From: JABDMH01 sp965223165
Lineage (GTDB): Bacteria; Bacteroidota; Bacteroidia; Chitinophagales; Saprospiraceae
Assembly: GCA_965223165.1 (NCBI GenBank)
Contig: CBDCVQ010000020.1
Span: 1,116,001 to 1,180,000, forward strand
Direction: 5' to 3'
Length of the DNA stretch: 64,000 nucleotides
Shown here: positions 25,861-34,820 of the stretch, piece after piece
Layout: every line of letters begins with the position of its first letter
Numbering within the stretch: the first letter of the stretch is position 1
Program-made: the position numbers and the translations under genes
Notes under the pieces: model-generated
What the model saw: only the letters and a program-made list of their open reading frames with translations
Database searches by the model: none
What the model was told of the DNA's origin: nothing

Positions 25861-26865
25861 CTATGGTACCTCCACCACGCTCAATACTTGATTGATGATA
25901 TCTTCCTGTGTGACATTTTCTGCCTCTGCCTCGTAGGTCAATCCGATGCGATGACGCATGATGTCGTGGCATACCGCCCGCACGTCTTCGGGGATGACAA
26001 AGCCCCTGCGCTTCAGGAAAGCATAGGCTTTGGAGGCCAACGCAAGATTGATGCTGGCCCTGGGGCTGGCTCCGTACTGAATGAGTAAATCCAAGTCCGA
26101 TAGCTCATAGGACTTGGGATCGCGTGTGGCAAATACGATATCAAGGATGTACTGCTCGATTTTGTCATCCATGTAGACCTTTCGCACCGTGCGGCGAGCA
26201 CCTACCACCTCCTCAGGAGACACCACCTTCTCAATACGTCCAAAGTCTGCGTCACCGAGATTGCGTCGAATGATCTCTCGCTCCTCCTCTTTGCTGGGAT
26301 AGTCGATTTTGACCTTAAGCATAAAGCGGTCGACCTGGGCCTCCGGCAAGGGATAGGTCCCCTCTTGTTCTATGGGATTTTGCGTCGCAAGGACCAAAAA
26401 GGGCTCGTCCAGGCCATAGCTCTGATCGCCGATGGTGACTTGTCGTTCTTGCATGGCCTCCAGCAGTGCGCTCTGCACCTTGGCCGGCGCACGATTGATC
26501 TCATCAGCCAGAATGAAGTTGGCAAAGATGGGCCCCTTGCGTACGGCAAAGGCCGCCTCGCTGGGATTGTAGATCAGGGTCCCGATGATGTCAGCCGGCA
26601 GCAGGTCCGGGGTAAATTGGATACGGCTAAACTTGGCCTGTACGGCAGAGGCGAGTGTCTTAATGGCCAGCGTCTTGGCCAACCCTGGGAGACCCTCCAA
26701 CAGCACGTGGCCTTTGGTCAGCAATCCCAGCAACAGTCGCTCCATCATTCGATCCTGTCCAACGATCACCTTGGAGGTCTCTGCAAAGAGCGTATCGACA
26801 AAGGCGCTTTCAATATATATTTGTTGATTGAGCGCTTCGATATCAAGGGCAGGTTGCATGCTCAT
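25861..26865 (-). CDS. MoxR family AAA+ ATPase
   Basis: 334 residues. Walker A GLPGLAKT at 58-65, Walker B FILADEINRA, sensor segment VLATQNPIEQEGTYPLPEAQ and an arginine-finger region LPEAQVDRF. MoxR ATPases work as chaperones that assemble or insert metal cofactors with VWA proteins; here the partners would be DUF58 and BatA/BatB. First gene of the eight-gene moxR-bat operon. ATGs at 26865 and 26859 are both possible. No clear -7 element was found upstream. Confidence 0.95.
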   Translation of the reverse strand: MSMQPALDIEALNQQIYIESAFVDTLFAETSKVIVGQDRMMERLLLGLLTKGHVLLEGLPGLAKTLAIKTLASAVQAKFSRIQFTPDLLPADIIGTLIYNPSEAAFAVRKGPIFANFILADEINRAPAKVQSALLEAMQERQVTIGDQSYGLDEPFLVLATQNPIEQEGTYPLPEAQVDRFMLKVKIDYPSKEEEREIIRRNLGDADFGRIEKVVSPEEVVGARRTVRKVYMDDKIEQYILDIVFATRDPKSYELSDLDLLIQYGASPRASINLALASKAYAFLKRRGFVIPEDVRAVCHDIMRHRIGLTYEAEAENVTQEDIINQVLSVVEVP

Positions 26866-27153
26866 CAGATTTGTTGCAAAATGTGTAGAAAAGTGATGTC
26901 AATCAGGGGGGACAAAATTGCTAATTTTTACCCAAATCTTGTAATAAGGTTTCGTAGCGAAAAGCCAGCGTGCCCATTAGATCTGGTGTCCCGCAGCTTT
27001 GAGTACTGGAGACATATGCGTCCATATGATGAAGCACGGAAAACCGAGGACCGCCAGAGATGGTGGGCAATGTGGCCTTGCAGCAGAAAGTCTATTGCAT
27101 GCTTTGGGTTTTACTTAATAATCGAGCAAATTAAGGTGATCAAGGCTGCCGGG

Positions 27154-27825
27154 ATGAGTGCCGCCCAGCGCTTTAACGAACTTTTAACCATCTCGCTACT
27201 GACTTGCACTATAGGCGTAAGCCTGTCCGGCTCAATCCCTGGTACGCTGATCGCTCGTGATAGCCTGGTCACTCCACCTTACGAAGCGATACGAGACCTG
27301 CATCGGGGTACCTTGCTGGTAGTACTGCCGACCTATCAACAGAAGCTTTGGGCATTGGAGCGGCAAATCGAGGAGGCTCCGTCACAAGTGCGCAAGCAAA
27401 AGCTGCAGGGACTATACGACTTTGCTGTGGCCGAGCGGGATAGCTTTCAGGTGGCATTAAGACAAGCCGTAGAGCAGCAATACCACTTTGGCCTATTCGA
27501 TTTTGTGTATGATAGCGATCTGAGGAGTAGTCGCACCGGCCAACCGGATAGCGCCGCAGGTGCGCCTCCCGAGTGGCCCACTCCGCGGTTCTTCCTTCAG
27601 CGCCGACCGACCGAAAGCGGCGCCGATGCGCTGGTCATCATGGACGCCCATCGCAATGTGCTGCAACGACCGTTTCCGTACTATGTGCGCATCACCCGCA
27701 TGTCCAGCTTCTTTGATGCCTTCATCGGCAAGGCCAAGTACGCCTGGCGCGACCTGGATCAGGTCATGGCCAAACTCAACCGCAAGCTAGAACACTACCA
27801 TGTCAGGGCCCGGCCCGGTCGGTGA
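27154..27825 (+). CDS. Conserved-looking hypothetical protein
   Basis: About 223 residues from ATG 27154 (MSAAQRFNELLTISLL), with a hydrophobic N-terminus that may be a signal or anchor. Notable segments are RGTLLVVLPTYQQKLWALERQI, a charged helix, YHFGLFDFVYDSD, ADALVIMDAHRNVLQRPFPYYVRI and a C-terminal helical end with LNRKLEHYH. I know no function; similar architecture occurs in unnamed Bacteroidota proteins as far as I recall. The frame stays open upstream into the antisense of moxR, but that part is not credible as protein. Confidence 0.65.
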   Translation: MSAAQRFNELLTISLLTCTIGVSLSGSIPGTLIARDSLVTPPYEAIRDLHRGTLLVVLPTYQQKLWALERQIEEAPSQVRKQKLQGLYDFAVAERDSFQVALRQAVEQQYHFGLFDFVYDSDLRSSRTGQPDSAAGAPPEWPTPRFFLQRRPTESGADALVIMDAHRNVLQRPFPYYVRITRMSSFFDAFIGKAKYAWRDLDQVMAKLNRKLEHYHVRARPGR

Positions 27826-27859
27826 GCAAGGCAAGAGTGATGCGGATGCACGCCCGTTG

Positions 27860-28177
27860 CTAATGTTCCTTGGGTATCGGTGCGATTTGAATAGAATCGG
27901 GTGGCTTCTCCATGGGAGGTACGCCGGGTTTTTCCGGTCGGGATGGCTTATCCAGCGAATCGAGTCGGATCAGGATGGGATTTGCTCGCAAAATACTATC
28001 CGTGGCCATGCTGGCCTCTTCCATCACCTCTTGCAAGCACTTGGCCTTTTCGGTCGCAATAAAGTCGGCCAGCTTCCGTGCCACCTCTTCCTCCACCAAC
28101 TCTTGGACGAGCGGCTCTCGGTCCTGGGTACAAGCCCCGAGGTGCAAGAGGGCGCCGATCAAGAGCCATCGCATCAT
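27860..28177 (-). CDS. Small lipoprotein, second of a pair
   Basis: 105 residues from ATG 28177 (MMRWLLIGALLHLGAC), lipobox cysteine at residue 16. The mature part is an acidic helix with one cysteine (KAKCLQEVMEEASMATDSILR) and a proline-rich end (RPEKPGVPPMEKPP). Start overlaps the stop of the upstream lipoprotein gene (ATGA), so translation is coupled. Function unknown. A longer in-frame reading to 28513 is rejected because its N-terminal half overlaps the upstream gene and looks random. Confidence 0.65.
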   Translation of the reverse strand: MMRWLLIGALLHLGACTQDREPLVQELVEEEVARKLADFIATEKAKCLQEVMEEASMATDSILRANPILIRLDSLDKPSRPEKPGVPPMEKPPDSIQIAPIPKEH

Positions 28178-28449
28178 TGGATCAACATTTCTATCTCCCG
28201 GAGACGAACCTCGCGGATCGAATCGATCCAAGTCTCCAAATGCATCTCGCGGTACACCTGACAGGTATCCTTCAGCTGCTCTGCCCAAATATTCCGCTGC
28301 TGGATGAAGAGGGAGTCGACCAGTTTTAGATCCTCCGTGCCCAGTCGTACCTCGTCCTGGACACACGAGGGCAGAAGTACGATCGCAGCGAGCCCCAGGC
28401 AAGCAGCCTGCAGCAGTGATCTCAGATTTCCCTTCTTCCAAAGTTTCAT
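28174..28449 (-). CDS. Small lipoprotein, first of a pair
   Basis: 91 residues from ATG 28449 (MKLWKKGNLRSLL); ATGs at 28461 and 28497 are alternatives. Signal with lipobox LLPSC, cysteine at residue 29. Mature part about 60 residues of charged helix with a single cysteine (LKDTCQVYREMHLETW). Ends in the 4-bp overlap with its partner gene. Both have the same design, suggesting that they act together at the membrane; no known family. Confidence 0.65.
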   Translation of the reverse strand: MKLWKKGNLRSLLQAACLGLAAIVLLPSCVQDEVRLGTEDLKLVDSLFIQQRNIWAEQLKDTCQVYREMHLETWIDSIREVRLREIEMLIQ

Positions 28450-28696
28450 ATCCAACGACATTCTTGGTATTCCAACGCCAGACACTCGCCGACCCATCAG
28501 AATGAAACAGCAAATATCAACAATGTCCTTCTATTTTGTCTGCCTGCCTGTCGTCCCGCGGCTTCCCAGTCGCTCATGACCTGAATAACACGAGCACCCC
28601 TCATGAGACCGGTACTTCCGCAATAATACCATCGCAGAAAGCCAAATTTCTGGTGGCCGCTACCAACAGATTGCTAGTAATTTGTGCTTTGGCAAA

Positions 28697-31015
28697 ATGA
28701 TGTATCCTATGAGAATTGCTTACATCCTATGTACTTGGACGCTGGTGGTCGCTACTATGGGCACACTTGCCGGCCAACAAATCTACCAACATGCCCACCC
28801 GCTGTGGCAGCCGGTCAAAGACGAGGTCTATCTGCAGGAAGTGGCTTGGAAACTGCCCACAGCGCACGCAATCCAGTCCGTAGCGGCACACCAGGGCACC
28901 TGCTACGTGTTGATGCAGGATCGGATCCATCGACTACAAGATGACGTCCTTTTGCCCGACGAAGGCGCTCCGGCTCAAGCCACCGAGCTGGTGGTCATCG
29001 CCGACAAATTGTGGGCACTGACATCCGAAGGGCTATACCAATTAAGTGGATCAGCCTGGCGACAAGTCAGCGACAGGCATATCGTAAGTATGACCATGCA
29101 TGCCGGCCAATTGCACCTGGCGACCCGGGAGGAGATCTATCGCTGGGAAGACGGTCAGCTGGTCAGCCTGAAACCCGCCGGCGGCTACTACTCCAGTGAC
29201 ATCACCATGGTGATGGAAGACGGCACCCAGCTACACGCAGATCCGGTGCGTCTCGGCCCCATCGATCGTATCGCTTCTTATAGCGGCACGCTCTATGTGC
29301 TACGTCCTGGCCAACTGGTCCTATTTGACGGCCTGACCGTGGATCGCGACTTTATCGACTGGGGTACCCTGCCCTCCTCCAACACCCGAGACATGCTGAG
29401 CCAAGGGAGCAAACTGTATATCACTACCGATCGAGGGCTTTGCATGCTGCGCGGTGCGTCACTCTACACCCTGGGCGGAGAAGACGGGCTCCCATATAAG
29501 AATACCACCTGCCTGGAGGCAGGATTTGCGCAAGATATCTGGATCGGCACCACCAAGGGAGTCATTCGAAAGACACGAGAAGATTGGCACTATTTTGCCG
29601 CCGACCATTGGTTGCCGGGTAATCATGTCCATGATGTCGCCGTCGATGATCGTATGGTGTACGTAGCCACGGACGCTGGGCTGGCCCGGATCAGCTACGA
29701 GCCCTACACCTTACGCAAGAAGGCCGCGTACTACGAACGTCATTTGGAAGAGTGGGGACATAAGCGCATGGGATTCATCCACACGATCTATAAGCATGAT
29801 GGCGAATGGATCCGCGAGATCAGCGACAATGACGGCGGCCACACCTCCCCATTTCTCGTGGCTATGAGCTTCAAGTATGCCGTGACCGGGGACCCGGAGG
29901 CTTACGACGAGGCCCTCAATGCCTTCATGGCCATGCGCTGGATGGAGCAGATCACGCCGATCGACGGCTATGTGGCCCGGTCCATCTTCGCGCCCGGACA
30001 CGACAAGGGCGGCATGGGCAGGCATGGATCCGGCGGCCTGCCAGCCAAGTGGCACCTATCTGAGGATGGCAAGTGGTATTGGAAAGGGGACACCTCCAGC
30101 GACGAGATCATCGCCCACTTTTATGCGGTGTCGGTCTTTCATGATCTGGCAGCCAAGGGCAAGGTAAAGGACATGGCGCGCGATCACCTGGCTAAGATCG
30201 CTAGATACATTATGGACAATGGCTTTCAGCTGATCGGGATGGATGGCAAACCTACCCGCTGGGGGCGATGGAATCCCGAGTACCTGCTCCGACCCTACGG
30301 CTACTGGGATAAGGGTGTCAACGGCCTGGAGGCCCAAGCTTTTATGCGCGCCGCCCATGCGGTGACGGGCGATCAAGCATTTGAGGATGGTTTTCAACAA
30401 TTGATCGAGTGGGGCTATAACAAATATGCCATTCGTCAGAAGAATACGTTTCCTCCGTCTAACATCGCCCCGTGGGATGATAACCTTGCCTACCGATCAT
30501 ATTACACGCTGCTCCGATACACGAGCGATCCCAAAATCAAGTCGGACTACCTGCGCAGCCTGGAGCGCACCTGGGAGATCAAGCGGGTAGAACAGATACC
30601 CTGGTACAATTTTGCCTATGGGGCCATCACCGGCAATGACTGCGAGGTCGAACAGGCAGTCAAGCACCTGCGCGAGTGGCAGCTGGATTGTATCGAACAC
30701 AACTACACCAATTCCTACCGCGATGACCTGATCACACCACGCGGGTATCGCGCCTATGAGTTTGGCTCCCGCGCCATCTCACCCCGCGAAATATCCGTGC
30801 AACGCAACAGTCGATATGCCATGAGATATGACGGTGGGGCGGGAAGCCGCCGAGTGATGGAGCCCAATCACTTCATCAGAGACTACTGGATGGGGCGTTA
30901 TCACGGGTTTATCCTGCCTCCCGAGGCAGATGATCCCGCGTTGATCTCGGTACAACCCCGGACAGGTCAGACCTTTGGTGCCAAGCCCTATGATGGACCG
31001 GCCCGGCCGGACTAA
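28697..31015 (+). CDS. Secreted beta-propeller / six-hairpin fusion protein
   Basis: About 772 residues from ATG 28697 (ATG 28709 equally good). Signal peptide, then roughly 330 residues of beta-propeller repeats of the two-component-regulator type (KLWALTSEGLYQL; IWIGTTKGVIRKT; MVYVATDAGLARI). The C-terminal ~430 residues are helical with paired aromatic/acidic motifs (MGFIHTIYKHDGEW; WDKGVNGLEAQAFMRAAHAV), resembling (alpha/alpha)6 six-hairpin enzymes such as glycoside hydrolases. No kinase domain follows. Probably a periplasmic or surface carbohydrate-active or sensing protein; specificity unknown. Its end overlaps the tail of the response-regulator gene on the other strand. Confidence 0.8.
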   Translation: MMYPMRIAYILCTWTLVVATMGTLAGQQIYQHAHPLWQPVKDEVYLQEVAWKLPTAHAIQSVAAHQGTCYVLMQDRIHRLQDDVLLPDEGAPAQATELVVIADKLWALTSEGLYQLSGSAWRQVSDRHIVSMTMHAGQLHLATREEIYRWEDGQLVSLKPAGGYYSSDITMVMEDGTQLHADPVRLGPIDRIASYSGTLYVLRPGQLVLFDGLTVDRDFIDWGTLPSSNTRDMLSQGSKLYITTDRGLCMLRGASLYTLGGEDGLPYKNTTCLEAGFAQDIWIGTTKGVIRKTREDWHYFAADHWLPGNHVHDVAVDDRMVYVATDAGLARISYEPYTLRKKAAYYERHLEEWGHKRMGFIHTIYKHDGEWIREISDNDGGHTSPFLVAMSFKYAVTGDPEAYDEALNAFMAMRWMEQITPIDGYVARSIFAPGHDKGGMGRHGSGGLPAKWHLSEDGKWYWKGDTSSDEIIAHFYAVSVFHDLAAKGKVKDMARDHLAKIARYIMDNGFQLIGMDGKPTRWGRWNPEYLLRPYGYWDKGVNGLEAQAFMRAAHAVTGDQAFEDGFQQLIEWGYNKYAIRQKNTFPPSNIAPWDDNLAYRSYYTLLRYTSDPKIKSDYLRSLERTWEIKRVEQIPWYNFAYGAITGNDCEVEQAVKHLREWQLDCIEHNYTNSYRDDLITPRGYRAYEFGSRAISPREISVQRNSRYAMRYDGGAGSRRVMEPNHFIRDYWMGRYHGFILPPEADDPALISVQPRTGQTFGAKPYDGPARPD

Positions 31016-31716
31016 GTGGCGGCAATCGTCAGCTTAAAACCCACTCCGTGGACATTTTCAATGCTGACCAGTGGATCGGGTGCCACGTACTTTCGCAGTC
31101 GGCTGATGAATACATCCAAGCTTCGACCCATAAAGTAATCGTCTTCACCCCAGATCCTGCGCAGGATGACGCTGCGCTCGCAGATCTGATTTTCCTGCTC
31201 CAGCAGCAACTTTAAGACATCCGCCTCTTTTTGAGTCAACGTGCGTGACGTAGTCGGATGCTTCAGCAGCAGATTTTTGTGATCGAAATCAAAGGAGCCA
31301 AAACGAAATTGACTCCTTCGATCCGGACCCACCACGGTGCGGCGACGTAAGAAGACCTGGATTTTATAGATCAATTCTTCGATGCTAAAGGGCTTGGTGA
31401 TGTAGTCATCTGCTCCCAATTCAAATCCCTTCAGTCGATCCTCCTTGAGGGACTTCGCGCTGAGAAACAGAATGGGCAACTGCTGACTGTGTTTGCGTAT
31501 TTCGCTGGCCAGGGCAAAACCGTCTAGCTGTGGCAGCATGATATCTAGTACAGCCAGATCAAAAGACAAGGAGTGGATGGCGTCCAGCGCGTCCTTGCCA
31601 TTACTGAAATGGGTCACTCGATACCCGGCCTTCTCAAGATTGTCCATGGTGACAAAGCTGAGGGTTTCGTCATCTTCGACGTAGAGCAAGTGTGGCGCTG
31701 TGGATGCTGGGTTCAT
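31012..31716 (-). CDS. OmpR/PhoB-type response regulator
   Basis: 234 residues: receiver domain with acidic pocket E14-D15-D16, phosphoacceptor D58 (VLDIMLPQ) and conserved lysine in FLSAKS, then a winged-helix DNA-binding domain (LTQKEADVLKLLLEQ; MGRSLDVFISRLRKYV). Overlaps the sensor kinase stop by 4 bp. Members of this family bind direct repeats spaced by about one helical turn, and such repeats occur just upstream of this operon (33048-33086), suggesting autoregulation. Confidence 0.94.
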   Translation of the reverse strand: MNPASTAPHLLYVEDDETLSFVTMDNLEKAGYRVTHFSNGKDALDAIHSLSFDLAVLDIMLPQLDGFALASEIRKHSQQLPILFLSAKSLKEDRLKGFELGADDYITKPFSIEELIYKIQVFLRRRTVVGPDRRSQFRFGSFDFDHKNLLLKHPTTSRTLTQKEADVLKLLLEQENQICERSVILRRIWGEDDYFMGRSLDVFISRLRKYVAPDPLVSIENVHGVGFKLTIAAT

Positions 31717-32993
31717 GCTGCGGTGCTGTTTGATCGCATAGTGAGCGTGACGGCGGTGCCTTGGCCGGGCTCGCTGTCAATGTCCATCTTCCAGCCATGC
31801 GCCTTGGCGACACGCGACACATAGTGCAGTCCTAGCCCAAAGCCCTTGGCATTGTGCACATCTCCAGTGGGCACGCGAAAGAACTTCTGCCCGATACGAG
31901 ACAGGTATTTGCTATTGATACCCACCCCTTGATCCGCCACAGTCAGGGAAAGACGATGTTTGTCCCGCGCGGTGCGGATGGCGATCACCGGGGAGGACTC
32001 ACTGTACTTGATGGCATTGTCCACCAGGTTAAAAAGTATGTTGGCCAGATGTAGCCGGTCGGCAGTGATCTCGCTGGATGCCTCTGTCAGATCAAGGGTG
32101 ACATGACCGTCGACCTTCTCAATTCGACTGCGGAGTTGATCGGACACCTCGTGTACCAGCTCGTTGAGGTCCAAGGCCTGCTTTTGTAGCTGAATGCCTT
32201 TCTTCTGCATCCCGGCGGTGTCCAGTACTCGCTCCACCTGCTTGTTGAGTCGCGCTGCCTGCTCATGGATGATGCTGGCATAACGCTGCAGTCGAGGCTG
32301 ATCGGCAATGACAGGCTCCTGCATAAAGACCTCCGCACTCACCTTAATGCTGGAGAGGGGGGTCTTAAATTCATGGGTCATATTGTTGATGAAGTCTTTC
32401 TGCAGGTCAGACAGCTTTTTCTGCCGGAGGATCTCGAAGGTAGCGTATAGGAAAAAGAGGATCGCCAGGACCAATATGCCCGTGAAGAGAATCGGGATCC
32501 ACTGATTGGTCAGGATATACCCTTTGCGATTGGGAAAACGCACGCCGAAGTAATACACAAACTCGTCATAGGTGGGTAGACTGGTCGATCGGGCTTTCGG
32601 CGGTTGGTCCTCGTTGATATTGATGTAGTTGCCATAGACCATCTGATCGGTGGCACAGTCGTAGATGCCGTATTCAAAGTCGGTGTTCAGGGAGACGGCC
32701 TCAAATTCCTTCTGTAGGTAGAATTCCAGATTGTTGGCATCGATGGCGTCGCGAATGTTAACCACATAGTAGTCTTGCGCGATTTGATTGACCAGATTGT
32801 ACGAAGGCAGTTGTACTTGGCCCAGGGCAGAGAGCTGCAGTGCCACATTGCGCAGACAGATGTGCACTTTCTCCTCAAAGGCTTTCTCGGTATGGTCAAA
32901 GCTCTTCTTGAGCCAATACCCCTGGACGATGATGATACCAATGAGCGCTAGAGCGGCAGAGATAATAACCTTCCAAATGGATGCATTTCGCAT
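31713..32993 (-). CDS. Membrane sensor histidine kinase
   Basis: 426 residues: N-terminal membrane helix (residues ~9-27), periplasmic sensor of about 130 residues, second helix (IPILFTGILVLAILFFLYATF), then HisKA with HEFKTPLSSIK and an HATPase domain with N box (NILFNLVDNAIKYSE) and G boxes (DQGVGI; GFGLGLHYV). No HAMP domain is evident. Paired with the response regulator downstream. The signal sensed is unknown. Divergent from the DUF1573 gene. Confidence 0.93.
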   Translation of the reverse strand: MRNASIWKVIISAALALIGIIIVQGYWLKKSFDHTEKAFEEKVHICLRNVALQLSALGQVQLPSYNLVNQIAQDYYVVNIRDAIDANNLEFYLQKEFEAVSLNTDFEYGIYDCATDQMVYGNYININEDQPPKARSTSLPTYDEFVYYFGVRFPNRKGYILTNQWIPILFTGILVLAILFFLYATFEILRQKKLSDLQKDFINNMTHEFKTPLSSIKVSAEVFMQEPVIADQPRLQRYASIIHEQAARLNKQVERVLDTAGMQKKGIQLQKQALDLNELVHEVSDQLRSRIEKVDGHVTLDLTEASSEITADRLHLANILFNLVDNAIKYSESSPVIAIRTARDKHRLSLTVADQGVGINSKYLSRIGQKFFRVPTGDVHNAKGFGLGLHYVSRVAKAHGWKMDIDSEPGQGTAVTLTMRSNSTAA

Positions 32994-33047
32994 GTACCGT
33001 CGGCTGTTGGAGGCGAAAATATGCCTTCTAAGTCCCTAAAAACCAGG

Positions 33048-33086
33048 CATTAACAACTCATTAACAATTGTTGCAAACTCATTAAC
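33048..33086. promoter_or_regulatory. Phased direct repeats, candidate response-regulator operator
   Basis: CATTAAC occurs three times on the plus strand, at 33048, 33059 and 33080, with spacings of 11 and 21 bases; the last two are part of a perfect 11-bp repeat AACTCATTAAC (33055-33065 and 33076-33086). Spacing near one and two helical turns is typical for OmpR/PhoB-type binding sites. The repeats lie between the kinase start and the -7 element of the DUF1573 gene. Confidence 0.5.
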
Positions 33087-33108
33087 TGGATGGCTGACGG
33101 AGGTGCTA

Positions 33109-33116
33109 TAGGTTTG
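33109..33116 (+). promoter_or_regulatory. DUF1573 gene promoter (-7 element TAGGTTTG)
   Basis: Exact TAnnTTTG match, 23 bases downstream of the last CATTAAC repeat and 57 bases before the DUF1573 ATG. There is no TTG at the -33 position, consistent with dependence on an activator bound at the repeats. Confidence 0.5.
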
Positions 33117-33172
33117 CATCATTGTTAAATCCTAATTCCTATTAGCGGGGATTAATTCAAAAACTTTAAACT

Positions 33173-33562
33173 ATGATTTATTTAAGAATGCTCATTTGCG
33201 CCCTGACAGTTGGCCTCATGTCCAGTCCCGCGCTGGCCACCGATGACATCGGCAAGCTGGTCAAAGCTGACAAGATGGAACACGACTTTGGCACCATCGC
33301 CCAAGGACAACCGCAGACCACCATCTTCACACTGACCAATCTATCCGATCAGCCGATGGTGCTGAAGAAGGTCAAGGGATCGTGTGGTTGCACGGCCACT
33401 TCTTACTCGCAGGATCCCATCCAGCCAGGCGAGTCTACCGAGATCGAGGCCACCTACAATGCCAAGGCCAAGGGTCCGTTTACCAAGACGGTCACCGTGC
33501 AAACCAACTTGGAGGAAGAGCCCATCATTTTGAAAATCAAAGGCACCGTCAGCATCACCTGA
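33173..33562 (+). CDS. Secreted DUF1573 domain protein
   Basis: 129 residues: signal peptide (LMSSPALA), then one DUF1573 immunoglobulin-like domain beginning EHDFGTIAQGQ with the family hallmark CGCTATSY and ending in strand VTVQTNLEEEPIILKIKGTV. DUF1573 proteins are periplasmic or secreted; function unknown. Single-gene unit with its own promoter and a strong terminator. Confidence 0.92.
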   Translation: MIYLRMLICALTVGLMSSPALATDDIGKLVKADKMEHDFGTIAQGQPQTTIFTLTNLSDQPMVLKKVKGSCGCTATSYSQDPIQPGESTEIEATYNAKAKGPFTKTVTVQTNLEEEPIILKIKGTVSIT

Positions 33563-33589
33563 CCTGATCAAACCACCCTTGCAAGTACC

Positions 33590-33623
33590 AAGAGGCTCCG
33601 GCAAACAGTGGCGGAGCCTCTTT
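33590..33623 (+). terminator. Intrinsic terminator after the DUF1573 gene
   Basis: Perfect 11-bp stem AAGAGGCTCCG (33590-33600) with CGGAGCCTCTT (33612-33622), 11-base loop, 27 bases after the stop. Followed by only three to four U, so termination may be moderate. Confidence 0.75.
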
Positions 33624-33683
33624 CTGCATCAAAAATACCATGTACCCACTTAGCCTCCACCCAACTTCCAGCGAGCGGGCATT

Positions 33684-33713
33684 TTGCGAGCATACGGCTT
33701 ATCGGTATCTTTG
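33684..33713 (+). promoter_or_regulatory. DUF4271 gene promoter
   Basis: -33 TTG (33684-33686), 19-base spacer and -7 element TATCTTTG (33706-33713). The start codon at 33743 follows 30 bases later. Well-formed Bacteroidota promoter. Confidence 0.7.
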
Positions 33714-33742
33714 CCCGGCCGATAATTATTTGAAACGAGTCC

Positions 33743-34795
33743 ATGCGCAAGAGGTGGTTCATGATGATGCTTTGGAGCCTGTCCCTGGTAGCCCTGTACG
33801 GCCAGGCCCAACCGAATCCCTTTGAGATACAAAGTAGGCTACAGGATACCAGCATAACCGATAGCATCCCTGCCCAGAAGGTGGAAGTAGAACCCCCACC
33901 ATCACCCAGTCAGCCCGATACCTTACCTGCCCCGGACTCCACCGAGGAGCTGCCAGAACAAGTCGAAGATGTCTCAGATACGAGTACGAACGCTACGGCC
34001 AATCCCTTTGAAGCTACGACCGCAGAGGTACCAACCGCAGGAGACGATCCGGGACCTGACGATACGTCTGTTTTGCGAGAAGACACCAGTCACCCCCTAC
34101 TCGATCGCCTGGAGAGCTTAGGCAATATTGAGGAGCTAGACCGTATCTCCAACCAAAACTTGATGCTGGGCTCCATCGTGCTGATCCTCCTGTTTTTGGC
34201 CCTGCTGCTGGCCCTCAATCGCGATCTGCTAAAGAAAGCCTATCGAGCCATAGCCAATGACAATTACCTACGGTTCTTGTTTCGAGAGTACAAGGCCCTG
34301 CCCTGGTTCTACTGGCTCTTCTATGCCTTCTTCTTTATTAATGCGGGCTTGTTGATCTTCCAGGCCCTGGCGCACTTCTCTCTCGTAGAAAAAGGTACGC
34401 TAATACTATTGCTGACCTGCATTGGGGGGGTGACCTTGGTCTATCTGGTCAAGCACATCAATCTAAACATCGTGGGGGGATCCTTTCCAGTGGAAAAGGA
34501 AGCAAATTTGTATGGCTTCGTCACCATGCTCATTAACATTCTGCTTGGGGTCGTTTTGACCCCTGTCAACCTGGTGATTGCCTTCTCGCCTCCCATCGTA
34601 TCAGAGGCCGCTGTATGGTTTGGTTTGGCCGCCGTGGTACTGCTCTATTTGTTCCGTCAACTCAAGGGATTGTTCATCTCCGGGAGGTTCCTGGTACAGT
34701 ATCAGTTCCATTTTTTTATGTATCTTTGCACCTCCGAAATCGCACCCTTGCTAATCATTGGTAAACTAGCGCTGGGTAAGTTTGGCTTCCAATGA
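33743..34795 (+). CDS. DUF4271 family membrane protein
   Basis: 350 residues: N-terminal hydrophobic signal, a Pro/Asp/Thr-rich low-complexity periplasmic stretch up to about residue 120 (PPPSPSQPDTLPAPDSTEE), then about six membrane helices with the family-typical FLFREYKALPWFYWLFYAFFF and C-terminal FHFFMYLCTSEIAPLLIIGK. DUF4271 is a Bacteroidota family commonly next to hemD, as here. Function unknown. Confidence 0.88.
   Translation: MRKRWFMMMLWSLSLVALYGQAQPNPFEIQSRLQDTSITDSIPAQKVEVEPPPSPSQPDTLPAPDSTEELPEQVEDVSDTSTNATANPFEATTAEVPTAGDDPGPDDTSVLREDTSHPLLDRLESLGNIEELDRISNQNLMLGSIVLILLFLALLLALNRDLLKKAYRAIANDNYLRFLFREYKALPWFYWLFYAFFFINAGLLIFQALAHFSLVEKGTLILLLTCIGGVTLVYLVKHINLNIVGGSFPVEKEANLYGFVTMLINILLGVVLTPVNLVIAFSPPIVSEAAVWFGLAAVVLLYLFRQLKGLFISGRFLVQYQFHFFMYLCTSEIAPLLIIGKLALGKFGFQ
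34721..34728 (+). promoter_or_regulatory. Internal promoter for hemD (-7 element TATCTTTG)
   Basis: Exact -7 match in an AT-rich stretch inside the end of the DUF4271 gene, 93 bases before the hemD ATG. It would allow hemD to be transcribed separately. The element also reads as codons of the upstream gene (YLCTSE region), so it could be coincidental. Confidence 0.4.
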
Positions 34796-34820
34796 GTTTG
34801 TTTCATTCAAAAACACTTGA

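Noticed and set aside
26365..27153. Long upstream extension of the hypothetical gene at 27154
   Set aside because: This part is antisense to moxR and reads as random sequence; protein-like character starts only at ATG 27154.
27860..28513. 217-codon version of the second small lipoprotein
   Set aside because: Its first half overlaps the other lipoprotein gene in a different frame and has no signal peptide at its start, while the internal ATG at 28177 gives a perfect lipobox.
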